The notes: generated by a model from the letters alone, not told the origin. A stretch of 38,487 nucleotides of DNA from Ilyobacter polytropus (GCA_003246855.1 QKCP01000145.1:1-38487), one strand, 5' to 3'. Numbered from the stretch's first letter, positions 22,271-32,528 are shown. Program-made: numbers and translations.

Positions 22271-25200
22271 ATGTTAGATAAAAGCATAAAGAAAACTCTA
22301 GTTATTGGATCAGGGCCGATCGTTATAGGTCAGGCTGCAGAATTTGATTATTCTGGGACTCAAGCCTGTGAGGCATTGAAGCAGGAAGGTGTAGAAGTAG
22401 TATTAATAAACAGCAATCCGGCAACTATAATGACGGATAGAAAAGTAGCGGATAAGGTTTATATAGAGCCGATCACTTTGGAGTACGTTGAAAAGGTAAT
22501 AGCAAAAGAGAGACCTGACAGTCTGCTCGCAGGAATGGGAGGGCAAACAGCACTGAACATGGCAGTAGAGCTTGCAGACGCAGGAATACTTGACAAATAC
22601 AATGTAAGAGTTATAGGGACCCCGATTGATGCAATAAAAAGAGGAGAAGACAGGGATCTTTTCAGGGATGCAATGAACAAAATAGGGGAACCAGTTATAG
22701 AGAGTAAAATAGTGGAAACACTGAATGAAGGGCTTGAGTTTGCAGCAGAGATAGGTTACCCGCTGGTAGTAAGACCTGCTTACACACTTGGTGGCTCAGG
22801 TGGAGGAATAGCTGAAAACTCTGAAGAACTTAAAAACATCCTTTTAAAAGGACTTGCACTTAGTAGAGTAGGACAAGTTCTGCTTGAAAAAAGCATACTT
22901 GGATGGAAAGAGGTAGAATACGAAGTAATAAGAGACAAGGACGGGAACTGTATAACAGTTTGTAACATGGAAAACATAGACCCTGTTGGGATACACACAG
23001 GTGACAGTATAGTAGTAGCACCGTCCCAAACTCTTTCTGATAAAGAATACCAAATGCTTAGAACTTCATCTATAAAGATAATAAACGAGATCGGGGTCGT
23101 AGGAGGTTGTAACGTACAGTTTGCCCTACATCCAGAATCTTTTGAGTATGCAATAATAGAGATAAATCCAAGGGTAAGTAGATCGTCTGCACTTGCTTCA
23201 AAGGCTACTGGATACCCGATAGCAAGGGTAGCTGCTAAACTTTCCTTAGGATACACACTAGACGAGGTTAAAAACGAGGTTACAGGTAAGACCTACGCTT
23301 GTTTTGAGCCTGCACTTGACTATGTAGTAGTAAAGATACCTAAATGGCCGTTCGACAAGTTCCAAAAGGCAAACAGAAGACTGGGGACAAAAATGATGGC
23401 TACAGGCGAGATAATGGCCATAGGGAACAACTTCGAAGCGGCATTTTTAAAAGGGATAAGATCACTTGAGATAGGACAACACAGCCTCGAACATAAAGTT
23501 GCAAAGAAAAGGACAGTTGCCGAGTTAAAGGCAAGAATTCAAAAGCCTGACGATGAGAGGATCTTCGACATGGCAGAACTTCTAAGACGTGGATATCTGA
23601 AAAGACAACTTACAAAGCTTACTGGTATGGACATCTTCTTTATAGAAAAGTTCGAATGGATAGTTAGGCAGGAAGAGCTTTTAAAAACTCTTAAACTAAA
23701 AGATCTAAATGAAGAAAACATGAGAAACTGGAAGAAAAAAGGGTTCTCTGATAAAGGGATCTCCGAACTTATGGGAGTAAACATTGATGACATAGTTGCA
23801 AAAAGAAAAGAGCTTGGGATTAAGCCGGTGTACAAAATGGTTGACACCTGTGCAGCTGAGTTCGAAGCGGTATCATCGTACTACTACTCAACATATGATA
23901 TCTACGATGAAGTAGAGGTATCTGATAAGAGAAAAGTAATGGTTATAGGTTCTGGGCCGATAAGAATAGGACAAGGGATAGAGTTTGATTACTGTACGGT
24001 ACACAGCATACTAGCCCTTCAAGAGCTTGGGATAGAGACCATAATAGTCAACAATAACCCGGAAACGGTAAGTACGGATTTCAACACGGCAGATAAACTT
24101 TACTTCGAACCGCTTACAACTGAAGATGTAATGGCGATAATAGACAAAGAAAAGCCTGAAGGGGTAATCCTGCAATTCGGTGGACAAACAGCAATAAAAC
24201 TTGCGAAGGATTTGGACAGACTTGGAGTAAAAATAATAGGAACAAGTGCTAAGATGATAGACGAGGCTGAAGACAGGGAAAAATTCGACGTAATCATGGA
24301 TAAACTTGGAATTAAAAAGCCTAACGGAAAAGCTATCTGGACTGTGGAAAAGGGTGTAGAAATAGCAAACAGTGTAGGTTATCCTGTACTTGTTAGACCT
24401 TCATATGTACTTGGAGGACAAGGTATGGAGATCTGCTACGACGAGTACAACCTTATTAAATACCTCGAGGCGGCATTCTATAGAGATCCTGAAAATCCTG
24501 TACTTATAGACAAGTACTTGGACGGTGTGGAAATCGAAGTAGACGCAATATGTGATGGCGATGACATACTTATACCTGGTATAATGGAACACTTAGAAAG
24601 AGCAGGGATACACTCTGGGGACAGTATTACAGTTTACCCGCCTCAGAATATAAGCCGTGAACTAGAAGATAAAATTTTAGACTGCACTAGAAAGATAGCA
24701 AAAGAGCTAGAAGTTTCAGGAATGATAAACATTCAGTTTATAGAGTACAAAGGGGAACTTTACATAATAGAGGTAAACCCTAGATCGAGTAGAACTGTTC
24801 CATACATATCTAAGATAACGGCTGTACCTATGATAGAGCTTGCAACTAGAACCATGCTTGGGGAAAAGTTAAAAGATCTTCCATACGGGACTGGAATATA
24901 TAAAAAGTCAGAACTAATATCAGTTAAGGTGCCGGTGTTCTCCACTGAAAAATTGACTGATGTAGAGGTAAGCCTTGGACCTGAGATGAAATCTACCGGA
25001 GAGGTCCTTGGTGTAGGAAGAACATACGAAGAAGCTGTGCATAAAGGTCTTGTTGGAGCAAATAGAAATTATATAGAAAAAGGGAAAAGAGTTCTTGTTA
25101 CCGTAAAAGATAAGGACAAAGAAGAGTTCTTAGGGCTTGCGAAAAGAATGGTGGCACTTGGGTACCAGATTAGTTCAACAGAGGGGACTCATAATTTTTT

Positions 25201-25480
25201 AAAGGAAAACGGCATAGAGTCTTCAGTTGTGAACAAGATAAGCGAAGAAACCCCTAATATATTGGATAAACTTAAAAACAGAGAGATAGATATGCTTATA
25301 AACACGCCTACAAAGGCAAACGACTCACAAAGAGACGGATTTAGAATAAGAAGAACAGCAATAGAATATGGCGTAGAAGTACTTACTTCGCTAGATACTC
25401 TAGACATATTATTGAAGATAATGGAAAACGAGATACACAAGAAGGACTTGGAGGTATTTAATATCAACGAGATAGCTTAA
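22271..25480 (+). CDS. carB: Carbamoyl-phosphate synthase, large subunit
   Basis: 1069 residues. It builds carbamoyl phosphate from bicarbonate, ammonia and two ATP. Two homologous ATP-grasp halves begin with [20 protein letters not shown] and [20 protein letters not shown]-terminal MGS-like domain (STEGTHNFL to [13 protein letters not shown]) is the usual allosteric site. The start at 22271 follows GGGGAGGAAGAA; an upstream frame overlaps the end of carA. It serves pyrimidines and probably arginine, although no arg genes are near. Confidence 0.97.
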   Translation: MLDKSIKKTLVIGSGPIVIGQAAEFDYSGTQACEALKQEGVEVVLINSNPATIMTDRKVADKVYIEPITLEYVEKVIAKERPDSLLAGMGGQTALNMAVELADAGILDKYNVRVIGTPIDAIKRGEDRDLFRDAMNKIGEPVIESKIVETLNEGLEFAAEIGYPLVVRPAYTLGGSGGGIAENSEELKNILLKGLALSRVGQVLLEKSILGWKEVEYEVIRDKDGNCITVCNMENIDPVGIHTGDSIVVAPSQTLSDKEYQMLRTSSIKIINEIGVVGGCNVQFALHPESFEYAIIEINPRVSRSSALASKATGYPIARVAAKLSLGYTLDEVKNEVTGKTYACFEPALDYVVVKIPKWPFDKFQKANRRLGTKMMATGEIMAIGNNFEAAFLKGIRSLEIGQHSLEHKVAKKRTVAELKARIQKPDDERIFDMAELLRRGYLKRQLTKLTGMDIFFIEKFEWIVRQEELLKTLKLKDLNEENMRNWKKKGFSDKGISELMGVNIDDIVAKRKELGIKPVYKMVDTCAAEFEAVSSYYYSTYDIYDEVEVSDKRKVMVIGSGPIRIGQGIEFDYCTVHSILALQELGIETIIVNNNPETVSTDFNTADKLYFEPLTTEDVMAIIDKEKPEGVILQFGGQTAIKLAKDLDRLGVKIIGTSAKMIDEAEDREKFDVIMDKLGIKKPNGKAIWTVEKGVEIANSVGYPVLVRPSYVLGGQGMEICYDEYNLIKYLEAAFYRDPENPVLIDKYLDGVEIEVDAICDGDDILIPGIMEHLERAGIHSGDSITVYPPQNISRELEDKILDCTRKIAKELEVSGMINIQFIEYKGELYIIEVNPRSSRTVPYISKITAVPMIELATRTMLGEKLKDLPYGTGIYKKSELISVKVPVFSTEKLTDVEVSLGPEMKSTGEVLGVGRTYEEAVHKGLVGANRNYIEKGKRVLVTVKDKDKEEFLGLAKRMVALGYQISSTEGTHNFLKENGIESSVVNKISEETPNILDKLKNREIDMLINTPTKANDSQRDGFRIRRTAIEYGVEVLTSLDTLDILLKIMENEIHKKDLEVFNINEIA

Positions 25481-25508
25481 TTAATAGCTTAAAAAGGGAG
25501 AATTAGAT

Positions 25509-26540
25509 ATGAGAGATATCATTTCGCTGAGGGAACTTTCAAAGGAAGATATATTGAGCATCCTTGAAAGGGCAAAAGAACTGGAAGAAAATCCAGCTCC
25601 AAAACTACTTGAAAATAAAATACTTTCGCTCCTTTTTTTCGAGCCGTCAACAAGGACAAAACTTTCTTTCCAAGCCGCTATGCAGAGGCTTGGGGGGAGT
25701 TGTCTTAGCGTTGAGGACAACGGGACCACTTCCCTTAGCAAAGGGGAGACCATAAGCGACACCATCACCATAACAGGGCTTTACTCTGATATAATGGTGG
25801 TGAGAAGCCCGCACGAGGGGACAGCCAGGTTAGCGTCTGAAATACTTAAAAAACCTGTGATAAATGCAGGCGATGGGGCGAACCAACACCCTACACAAAC
25901 TCTTCTTGATCTGTACACGATACAAAAGGAGAAGGGTAGAATCGACGGCTTGAAGATAGCTTTTGTAGGGGACTTAAAGTACGGGAGGACAGTACATTCG
26001 TTGGCTAAGGCTCTCAACATGTTCGATTGCGAACTGTATTTTATAGCGCCTGAAGCCCTACAAATACCAAAGTATATTTTGGAAGAGTTGGACGTGGACT
26101 ACCATATAATGGAGAGTTTCGATATGGTGCTAGACCAGCTGGACGTATTCTACATGACTAGGATACAAAGGGAGAGGTTTGATATACAGGAAGAATACGA
26201 CAAATATAAGGGCGTTTATAGAATAGACAGGAAAATATTGGACAGATGCAAGAAGGATATGAAAATAATGCATCCCCTACCGAGGGTGAATGAGATACAC
26301 CACGACCTAGATGATACTGAAAACGCGGTATATTTCTCTCAGGCGGAGAACGGTGTATATGTAAGGGAAGCACTGCTTTCTATGCTTCTGTCAAACGGGT
26401 ATGAAAAACTTATAGAGTATGATGAGGTTGGAGGATACTGTAAAAACCCTAAGTGTATAAGCCACCACGAAGGAAGAGGAACCAAGTGGGTGCATGAAGA
26501 TGACGGGAAAAGGTGTTTTTACTGTGAAAAAAGGGGGTAG
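25509..26540 (+). CDS. pyrB: Aspartate carbamoyltransferase with fused PyrI-like zinc domain
   Basis: 343 residues. Residues 1-305 are the catalytic chain: FFEPSTRTKLSF (carbamoyl phosphate site), ANQHPTQTLLDLYTI, and MHPLPRVNEI. Residues 310-343 add C311-x4-C316, ISHHE, then C336-x2-C339 and EK, which closely match the zinc-binding end of the regulatory chain PyrI (CPNxxCISHxE...CxYCE). The allosteric nucleotide domain of PyrI is absent, and no pyrI follows. The tail probably stabilises the oligomer by binding zinc. PyrB-PyrI fusions are known in some bacteria; here only the zinc part is kept. Confidence 0.95.
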   Translation: MRDIISLRELSKEDILSILERAKELEENPAPKLLENKILSLLFFEPSTRTKLSFQAAMQRLGGSCLSVEDNGTTSLSKGETISDTITITGLYSDIMVVRSPHEGTARLASEILKKPVINAGDGANQHPTQTLLDLYTIQKEKGRIDGLKIAFVGDLKYGRTVHSLAKALNMFDCELYFIAPEALQIPKYILEELDVDYHIMESFDMVLDQLDVFYMTRIQRERFDIQEEYDKYKGVYRIDRKILDRCKKDMKIMHPLPRVNEIHHDLDDTENAVYFSQAENGVYVREALLSMLLSNGYEKLIEYDEVGGYCKNPKCISHHEGRGTKWVHEDDGKRCFYCEKRG

Positions 26541-26542
26541 GC

Positions 26543-27319
26543 ATGTTTTTACAAGATGCTGTTATAATAGAAAATAGAGAAAGCGGAGACAAAAAATACT
26601 ATCTTTTGAGGGTCAAGGTGGAAAAAGGGCTTCAGGAATCAAAACCTGGACAGTTCTTCATGCTGCAATGTAAAGACGGTTCTAGAGTACTTAGAAGACC
26701 TATAAGTCTGCATTATGCCGATAGAGAAAGTGGCGTGCTGGAATTTTATTATGAGGTTGTGGGAAAAGGGACTAAAGAATTTACACTGTTAAACAAGGGC
26801 GAAACCATAAATGTACAGGGGCCGCTTGGCCATGGTTTTGACACAGAAGTTGAAGGGAAAAATGTACTTGTTATAGGCGGGGGAATGGGGATAGCCCCTT
26901 TAAAATACCTGATAGAAGAGCTAAAGGGTAAAAACAACCTTACTTTCATTGCCGGAGGAAGGGATTCCGGTGCCCTTAACATAGTAAACAATATAAACCT
27001 TAAGGGTTTTGAAGTTCTAGAGACAACCGACGACGGTACAAGAGGAAGAAAAGGTAATACAGTAGAACTTATGAAAGAAATATTAAATGAGAAAAATATA
27101 GATATAATCTATACCTGCGGTCCGCACGGCATGATGAAAGCTGTTGCAAAAGTGGCTGCAGCGAATGGGATAAGGTGCCAAGTTTCACTTGAGGAAAGGA
27201 TGGCCTGTGGTACTGGAGCATGTATGGGCTGCTCTATAGAAACAATAAACGGAATGAGAAAAGTTTGTAAGGATGGTCCAGTATTCGAGAGCTTGGAGGT
27301 GTCGTCTTGTAATGAATAG
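26543..27319 (+). CDS. pyrK: Dihydroorotate dehydrogenase electron-transfer subunit
   Basis: 258 residues. An FAD and [2Fe-2S] protein that passes electrons from PyrD to NAD. VLRRPISLHYAD is the flavin site (RxxSxxx). VIGGGMGIAPLKYL begins the NAD domain and YTCGPHGMMKAV follows. The cluster ligands are C222, C227, C230 and C242 in CGTGACMGC...VCKDGP. It starts 2 nt after the pyrB stop and overlaps pyrD by 8 nt, as expected for subunits of one complex. Confidence 0.96.
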   Translation: MFLQDAVIIENRESGDKKYYLLRVKVEKGLQESKPGQFFMLQCKDGSRVLRRPISLHYADRESGVLEFYYEVVGKGTKEFTLLNKGETINVQGPLGHGFDTEVEGKNVLVIGGGMGIAPLKYLIEELKGKNNLTFIAGGRDSGALNIVNNINLKGFEVLETTDDGTRGRKGNTVELMKEILNEKNIDIIYTCGPHGMMKAVAKVAAANGIRCQVSLEERMACGTGACMGCSIETINGMRKVCKDGPVFESLEVSSCNE

Positions 27320-28226
27320 ACTTAAAATAAATTTCTTAGGTGTGGATATGGAAAACCCGATAATGACAGCTTCCGGATGTTTTGGATTTGGTATGGAATA
27401 CAAAGATTACTTTGACCCAAACGAGCTGGGGGCAGTTGTACTTAAGGGAATAACACTAGAGCCAAGAAACGGTAACGAGGGGACCAGGATAGCGGAAACT
27501 CCTTCAGGGATGCTGAATTGCGTTGGTTTAGAAAACCCTGGTATAGAAAATTTTAAAAAGGTAATACTTGAAGATATAAAGGGGAAGCTTGATATACCTA
27601 TAGTGTTAAACATAAACGGTAAAACTGTAGAAGAGTATGTGGAGCTTGCAAAAATAGTAGAAGAGATAGATGAAGTCAAGATGGTGGAGCTAAACATCTC
27701 TTGCCCAAACGTTAAGGATGGTGGGATGGCTTTCGGAGCAAATCCAGAAGTTGCAGGACTTGTTACTAAAAAAGTAAGAGAGGTCCTAAGCAAACCGCTC
27801 ATAGTAAAACTATCACCGAATGTATCTGACATAGTACAAATAGCCAAAATAGTAGAAGAAAATGGCGCCGATGCAGTGGCACTTATAAACACTTTGCTTG
27901 GTATGGCAATAGACATAAAAAAGAAAAAACCTATTTTAGGAAATATATTCGGCGGCCTTTCAGGTCCTGCTGTAAAACCAGTTGCACTCAGAATGATATA
28001 CCAAGTCAGCCAGGCAGTTAAGATACCTGTGCTTGGCATGGGCGGGATAAATAGCACTGAGGATGCCGTGGAGTTTTTTATGGCTGGGGCCTCTGCAATC
28101 TCCCTAGGTACTGGTATATTCGGAAACCCAATGCTCCCTGTTGAAATAAAAGAGGGGCTTCAAAAATATTGTGAAGAAGAGGGACTTCAAAACATCTCTG
28201 AGATAATAGGGGCAGCACATATATAA
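27312..28226 (+). CDS. pyrD: Dihydroorotate dehydrogenase B, catalytic subunit
   Basis: 304 residues. It oxidises dihydroorotate with FMN, class 1B (NAD-dependent with PyrK). ENPIMTASGCFGFGMEY is the typical 1B start. Cys131 in LNISCPNVKDGGMAFG is the catalytic base. VKLSPNVSDI and GMGGINSTEDAVEF, then GTGIF, form the FMN phosphate site. ATG 27312 overlaps the end of pyrK, with GGAGGTG ten nt upstream; the longer frame upstream lies inside pyrK. Confidence 0.97.
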   Translation: MNRLKINFLGVDMENPIMTASGCFGFGMEYKDYFDPNELGAVVLKGITLEPRNGNEGTRIAETPSGMLNCVGLENPGIENFKKVILEDIKGKLDIPIVLNINGKTVEEYVELAKIVEEIDEVKMVELNISCPNVKDGGMAFGANPEVAGLVTKKVREVLSKPLIVKLSPNVSDIVQIAKIVEENGADAVALINTLLGMAIDIKKKKPILGNIFGGLSGPAVKPVALRMIYQVSQAVKIPVLGMGGINSTEDAVEFFMAGASAISLGTGIFGNPMLPVEIKEGLQKYCEEEGLQNISEIIGAAHI

Positions 28227-28236
28227 GGGGGTAGAA

Positions 28237-28956
28237 ATGACAGCAAAAGAAAGATTGATACTAGCACTTGACTATAGTAACCTAGATGACGCTAAAGTAC
28301 TGGTTGAAAAACTTGGCGATACAGTTGATATATATAAGGTTGGGCTGGAACTTTTCTTAACCAGTGGGGGAAAAGCTGTTGACTACCTTCACGAGAAAGG
28401 GAAAAAGGTGTTTTTAGACCTTAAATTCCATGATATCCCAAATACAGTGGAGATGGCCTCCAGATTTGCTGTAGATAAAGGGGTATTTATGTTCAACGTG
28501 CACGCTTCTGGCGGTAGAAAGATGATGGAAAACGTTTCTAAAATGATAGAAAACACTGGAAGTAAGAGTATTGCAATAGCTGTAACGATACTTACAAGTT
28601 TTTCTGAAGATGAAATAAAGGAACAGTTTAAAAGCAGCATGAATCTAGAAGAGATGGTTATGCACTTTGCAACTCTCACAAAAGAAAGCGGAATGCACGG
28701 AGTGGTATGCTCGCCTCTTGAGGCAGGGCTTATTAAAAAGCTTTGCGGGAAAGAGTTTAAAACCATATGCCCTGGAGTAAGGCCTGCTTGGTCCGCTAAA
28801 AACGACCAACAAAGGATAATGACCCCTAAAATGGCAATAGAAAACGGAGCAGACTTCCTTGTAGTTGGAAGACCTGTAAGAGCTGCAGAAGATCCTGTAA
28901 AGGCTGCAGAGCTTGTTTTAAAAGAGATAGAGGAAGCTTTAGAAGGTGATAAATAA
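28237..28956 (+). CDS. pyrF: Orotidine 5'-phosphate decarboxylase
   Basis: 239 residues. It makes UMP from OMP. LILALDYSNLDDAKVLVEKL starts the barrel. FLDLKFHDIPNTV contains the catalytic D-x-K-x-x-D. CPGVRPAWSAKNDQQRIMTP and DFLVVGRPVRAAEDP bind the phosphate. Strong GGGGGT before ATG. Its stop overlaps the pyrC start by one nt (TAATG). Confidence 0.97.
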   Translation: MTAKERLILALDYSNLDDAKVLVEKLGDTVDIYKVGLELFLTSGGKAVDYLHEKGKKVFLDLKFHDIPNTVEMASRFAVDKGVFMFNVHASGGRKMMENVSKMIENTGSKSIAIAVTILTSFSEDEIKEQFKSSMNLEEMVMHFATLTKESGMHGVVCSPLEAGLIKKLCGKEFKTICPGVRPAWSAKNDQQRIMTPKMAIENGADFLVVGRPVRAAEDPVKAAELVLKEIEEALEGDK

Positions 28957-30218
28957 TGCTTCTTAAAAATGCTAGCATAGTAGGAGACAACGGTGAGCTC
29001 TTAAAAAGGGATATACTTATAGAGCACGGGAAGATACTGGAGATATCAGAAAATATAGATTCTTTAAGCTTGGTTAAAGAGAAGTTTCTCGCAGAAGAAC
29101 AAGAGGTAGTTAAAACCTTTGAGGTCAGGGATCTCTGCGGTAAACTTGTCCTGCCAGGAATCATAGATGTCCATACACACATGAGGGACCCAGGACTTTG
29201 CCACAAGGAGGACCTGCATACCGGATCACGTGCGTGCGCTAAGGGTGGAATCACCACTTTTCTTGATATGCCAAACACTATACCTCCAACTGTAAGCGCG
29301 GAAGAGCTAAGCAGGAAAAGAGAGTTGGCAGCAGAAAAATCCATAGTCAATTACGGTTTCCATTTTGGAGCGACATCGGACAATATGGAGGAAGTAAAAA
29401 AGGCCGTAAATGTGGCTTCTACAAAGGTCTTCCTGAATGTATCAACAGGGAAAATGCTCATAGAGGATGAAGCTTCTCTTGCAGGTATTTTTGAAAATTC
29501 CAGAATAGTCAGCGTTCATGCTGAGGATGAAATGGTACAAAAGGCTATAGACTTAAATGAGAAATACGGCAATACACTTTATCTATGCCATATATCGCAA
29601 AAAAAAGAGATAGAAATGGTAAAAGAGCACAGAAAAAACAGCGAAAAGAAAATCTATGTGGAAGTGACTCCACACCACCTGTTTTTATGTGATGAAGACA
29701 GGGAAAAAGATGAAACTAGTAAAAAACTACTCATAATGAAACCTGAGTTAAAAACTAGGAATGACATGGAGTCTCTGTGGGAAGCTATAAATGAAGGCGT
29801 AGTGGATACGATAGGCACTGACCACGCTCCGCATCTTGTGGAGGAAAAGCTTTCTAAAACTACTTTTGGGATACCTGGGGTAGAAAATTCGCTGCAGCTT
29901 ATGCTGACAGCGGTTAATAGTGGTAAACTAAGCTTGAAAAAGCTTATTCAGCTTATGTGTGAGAATCCAGCCAAAATATTTGGATTGAAAAATAAAGGTT
30001 TTATAAAAGAGGGTTATGATGCAGACCTTGTTGTGGTGGACATGGAAAAAGAACTTGTGATAAAAAACTCCGATGTTGTTTCCAAATGCGGTTGGACTCC
30101 TTTTGACGGAAAACCAGTAAAAGGGACACCTGTGGCCACAATTGTAAACGGAAAGTTTATATATGACAATGGAATATTTCATACTTTTAACGGAAGGGAA
30201 GTGGAAATTTATGGATAG
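28956..30218 (+). CDS. pyrC: Dihydroorotase
   Basis: 420 residues, the long class I type. It cyclises carbamoyl aspartate. IDVHTHMRDPGLCHKEDL carries the HxH zinc ligands; VEVTPHHLFLCDED, VSVHAED and IGTDHAPH supply further metal and catalytic residues. The C-terminus EGYDADLVVVDMEKE is the amidohydrolase beta-sandwich. Coupled to pyrF (1-nt overlap) and to pyrE (8-nt overlap). Confidence 0.96.
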   Translation: MLLKNASIVGDNGELLKRDILIEHGKILEISENIDSLSLVKEKFLAEEQEVVKTFEVRDLCGKLVLPGIIDVHTHMRDPGLCHKEDLHTGSRACAKGGITTFLDMPNTIPPTVSAEELSRKRELAAEKSIVNYGFHFGATSDNMEEVKKAVNVASTKVFLNVSTGKMLIEDEASLAGIFENSRIVSVHAEDEMVQKAIDLNEKYGNTLYLCHISQKKEIEMVKEHRKNSEKKIYVEVTPHHLFLCDEDREKDETSKKLLIMKPELKTRNDMESLWEAINEGVVDTIGTDHAPHLVEEKLSKTTFGIPGVENSLQLMLTAVNSGKLSLKKLIQLMCENPAKIFGLKNKGFIKEGYDADLVVVDMEKELVIKNSDVVSKCGWTPFDGKPVKGTPVATIVNGKFIYDNGIFHTFNGREVEIYG

Positions 30219-30843
30219 AGCAAAAAATGTAGCTAAAGCACTTTTAGATGTAGAAGCTGTGAGAGTTAATGTAAAGGAGCCGTTTACTTTTGTATCGGGA
30301 ATAAAAAGCCCAATCTACTGTGACAACAGAAAGGTGATAGGGTATCCTGAAGCAAGAAAGGTAATCGTGGACTCTTTTGTTGAGATACTGAAGGATAAAG
30401 ATTTTGATGTTGTGGCCGGGACGGCAACAGCAGGAATTCCTTGGGCAGCGTTTATTGCAGAGGAAATGAATAAGCCAATGGCCTATATAAGAAGTAAAAA
30501 GAAAGAACACGGAGCCGGGAAACAAATAGAGGGTGCAAGCGTAGACGGGAAAAAGGTAGTGGTTGTAGAAGATCTTATAAGCACTGGTGGAAGCTGCATA
30601 CAGGCGGTAGAAGCAGCTAGAGCGGAAGGGGCTTCTTATGTAGAAGTTGCTGCCATATTCTCATACCAATTTCAAAAGGCGATTGATAACTTTGAAAGCA
30701 TAGACTGCAAATGGGAAACTCTAAGCAGCTTTATGGAGCTACTTCAATTAGTAAAAGATCAAAACTATTTGAATGAAGATGAATTTAAAATTGCAGCATC
30801 TTGGAACAAAGATCCGCAAGCTTGGGGAGAGCAGTTTAAGTAA
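30211..30843 (+). CDS. pyrE: Orotate phosphoribosyltransferase
   Basis: 210 residues. It adds PRPP to orotate. FVSGIKSPIYCDNRKVIG near the N-terminus and the PRPP loop VVVVEDLISTGGSCIQAV are family signatures; AYIRSKKKEHGAGKQIEG is the flexible catalytic loop. ATG 30211 lies within the end of pyrC, with GGAAG upstream; the longer frame has no support. Last gene of the operon, followed by a large hairpin. Confidence 0.97.
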   Translation: MDRAKNVAKALLDVEAVRVNVKEPFTFVSGIKSPIYCDNRKVIGYPEARKVIVDSFVEILKDKDFDVVAGTATAGIPWAAFIAEEMNKPMAYIRSKKKEHGAGKQIEGASVDGKKVVVVEDLISTGGSCIQAVEAARAEGASYVEVAAIFSYQFQKAIDNFESIDCKWETLSSFMELLQLVKDQNYLNEDEFKIAASWNKDPQAWGEQFK

Positions 30844-30866
30844 AACGAACATATTAAAGTATATAT

Positions 30867-30949
30867 GCCAGTCTTTTAGGGAAAGGGCTTAAAGAGAGAG
30901 TTGTGACATTTTTCTTTAACCAGCCCTAAAAGACTGGCGTTTTCATTTT
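30867..30949 (+). terminator. Large palindromic terminator after pyrE
   Basis: GCCAGTCTTTTAGGG (30867-30881) and CCCTAAAAGACTGGC (30924-30938) pair perfectly over 15 bp, enclosing 42 nt that contain a second stem (TTAAAGA/TCTTTAA). GTTTTCATTTT follows. Far larger than an ordinary terminator. Confidence 0.75.
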
Positions 30950-31261
30950 AGAGGACTTCCGTATTTAATGTATTACCGCAAGAGATTTTTTTAGCTTGTT
31001 TAATGCAAGTAAAAGTTATGCTGCTCAAAATTTCTAATAATGTAAGCATTAGTTTTATTTTTTTAAAATTTCTAATAATGATGTCAGCTTTTTTCTATAA
31101 TTCCTTAATCCTTTATAGAAAGTAAAATTTAAATAATATACCTGAAATTTACAGGTCAGTTATCGCTGTGTAAATGCCTCTATATTCGTTTCTTAATTTG
31201 TACTATAATGTCATTAAATTAAAATTTAAGAAATGAGGCGATTAAAATAAAACTAACAAAC
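30950..31261. other. AT-rich gap with a 16-bp direct repeat
   Basis: AAAATTTCTAATAATG occurs at 31027-31042 and 31065-31080. A small hairpin ACCTG/CAGGT lies at about 31140-31156. TATAAT at 31204-31209 could be the -10 of the small broken gene downstream. No gene is supported here. Confidence 0.5.
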
Positions 31262-31478
31262 ATGTATATAAGCGACCTATTGGAAAGTTATTTTTTTTGA
31301 AGAGTTCGGTTTGGAGCTCAATTCAAAGCATATAAAGTTAGGTTTATATCTAGAAAATCTAGGTGAAAACTTCTTTCATGAGATTGGTATAGAAAAAACG
31401 CAATTAGTAGAACACTTCCTGTATTTTATTATGAGTACAGAAAAATTTAAAAGTAAAAACAAAGCTATCATTCATTAG
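31262..31478 (+). pseudogene. Small gene of unknown function with a frameshift in an 8-T run
   Basis: The frame from ATG 31262 (MYISDLLESYFF) stops at TGA 31298-31300, directly after eight T (31291-31298). Removing one T continues in frame as EEFGLELNSKHIKLGLYL, then ENLGENFFHEIGIEKTQL and on to the stop at 31476-31478, about 70 residues in all. The downstream reading is well formed and ends just before a terminator. A homopolymer indel, sequencing error or slippage could explain it. Family not recognised. The ribosome binding site before this ATG is poor, so translation may start slightly upstream at a non-ATG codon. Confidence 0.5.
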
Positions 31479-31519
31479 AATGAGATTTAAAATGCTTTTT
31501 AAATCTAGTTTTTTCCATT

Positions 31520-31547
31520 AAAAGCCATGTAAATGGCTTTTTTATTT
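31520..31547 (+). terminator. Terminator after the frameshifted small gene
   Basis: AAAAGCCAT and ATGGCTTTT with a short loop, followed by TTTATTTT. Confidence 0.8.
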
Positions 31548-31811
31548 TGTCGATATCCATGCAAAGTAGATGTTTTGATATTTTAGCTTCACATTTAAAT
31601 TTATTTTAATTGATATAAGTAAAGTGTAGGATAGTGCAAATTATTGTTGTAAAATACTGCATTTATATGCTAAAATTTTTAAAGCTTTAAATGAGAGTAT
31701 TAAAGATTGCATTGATATTTTTTTAAGGGATGAATTTTATTAAAAAATATTTTTAATATTTGGAAAGCTTTGTATATTTTCAAAATACTAGAGGGATATA
31801 AAGGAGGAGGC

Positions 31812-32312
31812 ATGTCAGGATTTAGCATTAGGTTTGGTGAAGAAAAAGATTTAAAAGCCCTAACCAATATATACAACTATTATGTAGAACACACCACTAT
31901 AACTTTTGACATAGAAATTTATACGGTTGAGAGAAGAAAGCAGTGGTTTGAAAAATATGATAAGAATGGTCCTTACAAACTTCTGGTTGCAGAAAATGGC
32001 GGGAGGGTGCTTGGATACGCCACAAGCAGCAAATTAAGAGAGAAGGATGCCTATATGACCTCTGTGGAGACGACTATCTACGTTGATAAAGACGCCCGTG
32101 AAAATGGTATAGGGACAAGGCTTTATGAGAGGCTTTTTGAGGAACTTAAAAATGAGGACGTGAACATGATGTACGCAGCGGTTACGCAACCAAACCAAAT
32201 TTCTGAAAACATCCATAAAAAATTCGGATTTAAAGAGGTTGGATATTTCAGCGAAGTAGGAAGAAAATTTGGTAAATACTGGGATGTAAAATGGTTTGAG
32301 AGGAAACTCTAG
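31812..32312 (+). CDS. GNAT-family N-acetyltransferase, phosphinothricin acetyltransferase-like
   Basis: 166 residues from ATG 31812, preceded by AAGGAGGAGGC; the frame extends 14 codons upstream without support. ALTNIYNYYVEHTTITFD is the start typical of PAT/MddA-type acetyltransferases. VYVDKDARENGIGTRLYE (here read as IYVDKD...) is the acetyl-CoA loop (RxxGxG). FGFKEVGYFSEVGRKFG is the C-terminal substrate segment. Members acetylate amino-acid analogues such as methionine sulfoximine. The substrate cannot be settled from sequence. It stands alone. Confidence 0.85.
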   Translation: MSGFSIRFGEEKDLKALTNIYNYYVEHTTITFDIEIYTVERRKQWFEKYDKNGPYKLLVAENGGRVLGYATSSKLREKDAYMTSVETTIYVDKDARENGIGTRLYERLFEELKNEDVNMMYAAVTQPNQISENIHKKFGFKEVGYFSEVGRKFGKYWDVKWFERKL

Positions 32313-32499
32313 TCATCCGAATTCAGATCCACCAGGTTGAAAAAACATATTGCTAACCACACATTTGGACTCCCATAAACGAGATAAAAATAACCATAAA
32401 CAGATTAAATAATATTCGAAAAAAAACTGAGAAATTGCAAAAAAAAGGTTAAAAAATGCAAAAAACCCCGATTTTACTTAAAAAAAAGGGGAAAAACTA

Positions 32500-32528
32500 T
32501 TGAAAAACTGTCTCGAGTATGGTATAAC
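32500..32528 (+). promoter_or_regulatory. Promoter of the HU gene
   Basis: TTGAAA, 17 nt, TATAAC. The leader to the ATG is about 55 nt. The preceding 32313-32499 holds no gene, only a CCCC...GGGG A/T-rich hairpin near 32466-32491. Confidence 0.6.

Noticed and set aside
22780-23256. 158-codon minus-strand ORF inside carB
   Set aside because: Shadow of a strongly conserved gene; Ser/Pro-rich translation without RBS. The same applies to the other long antisense frames in purL, pyrD, pyrB and carA.
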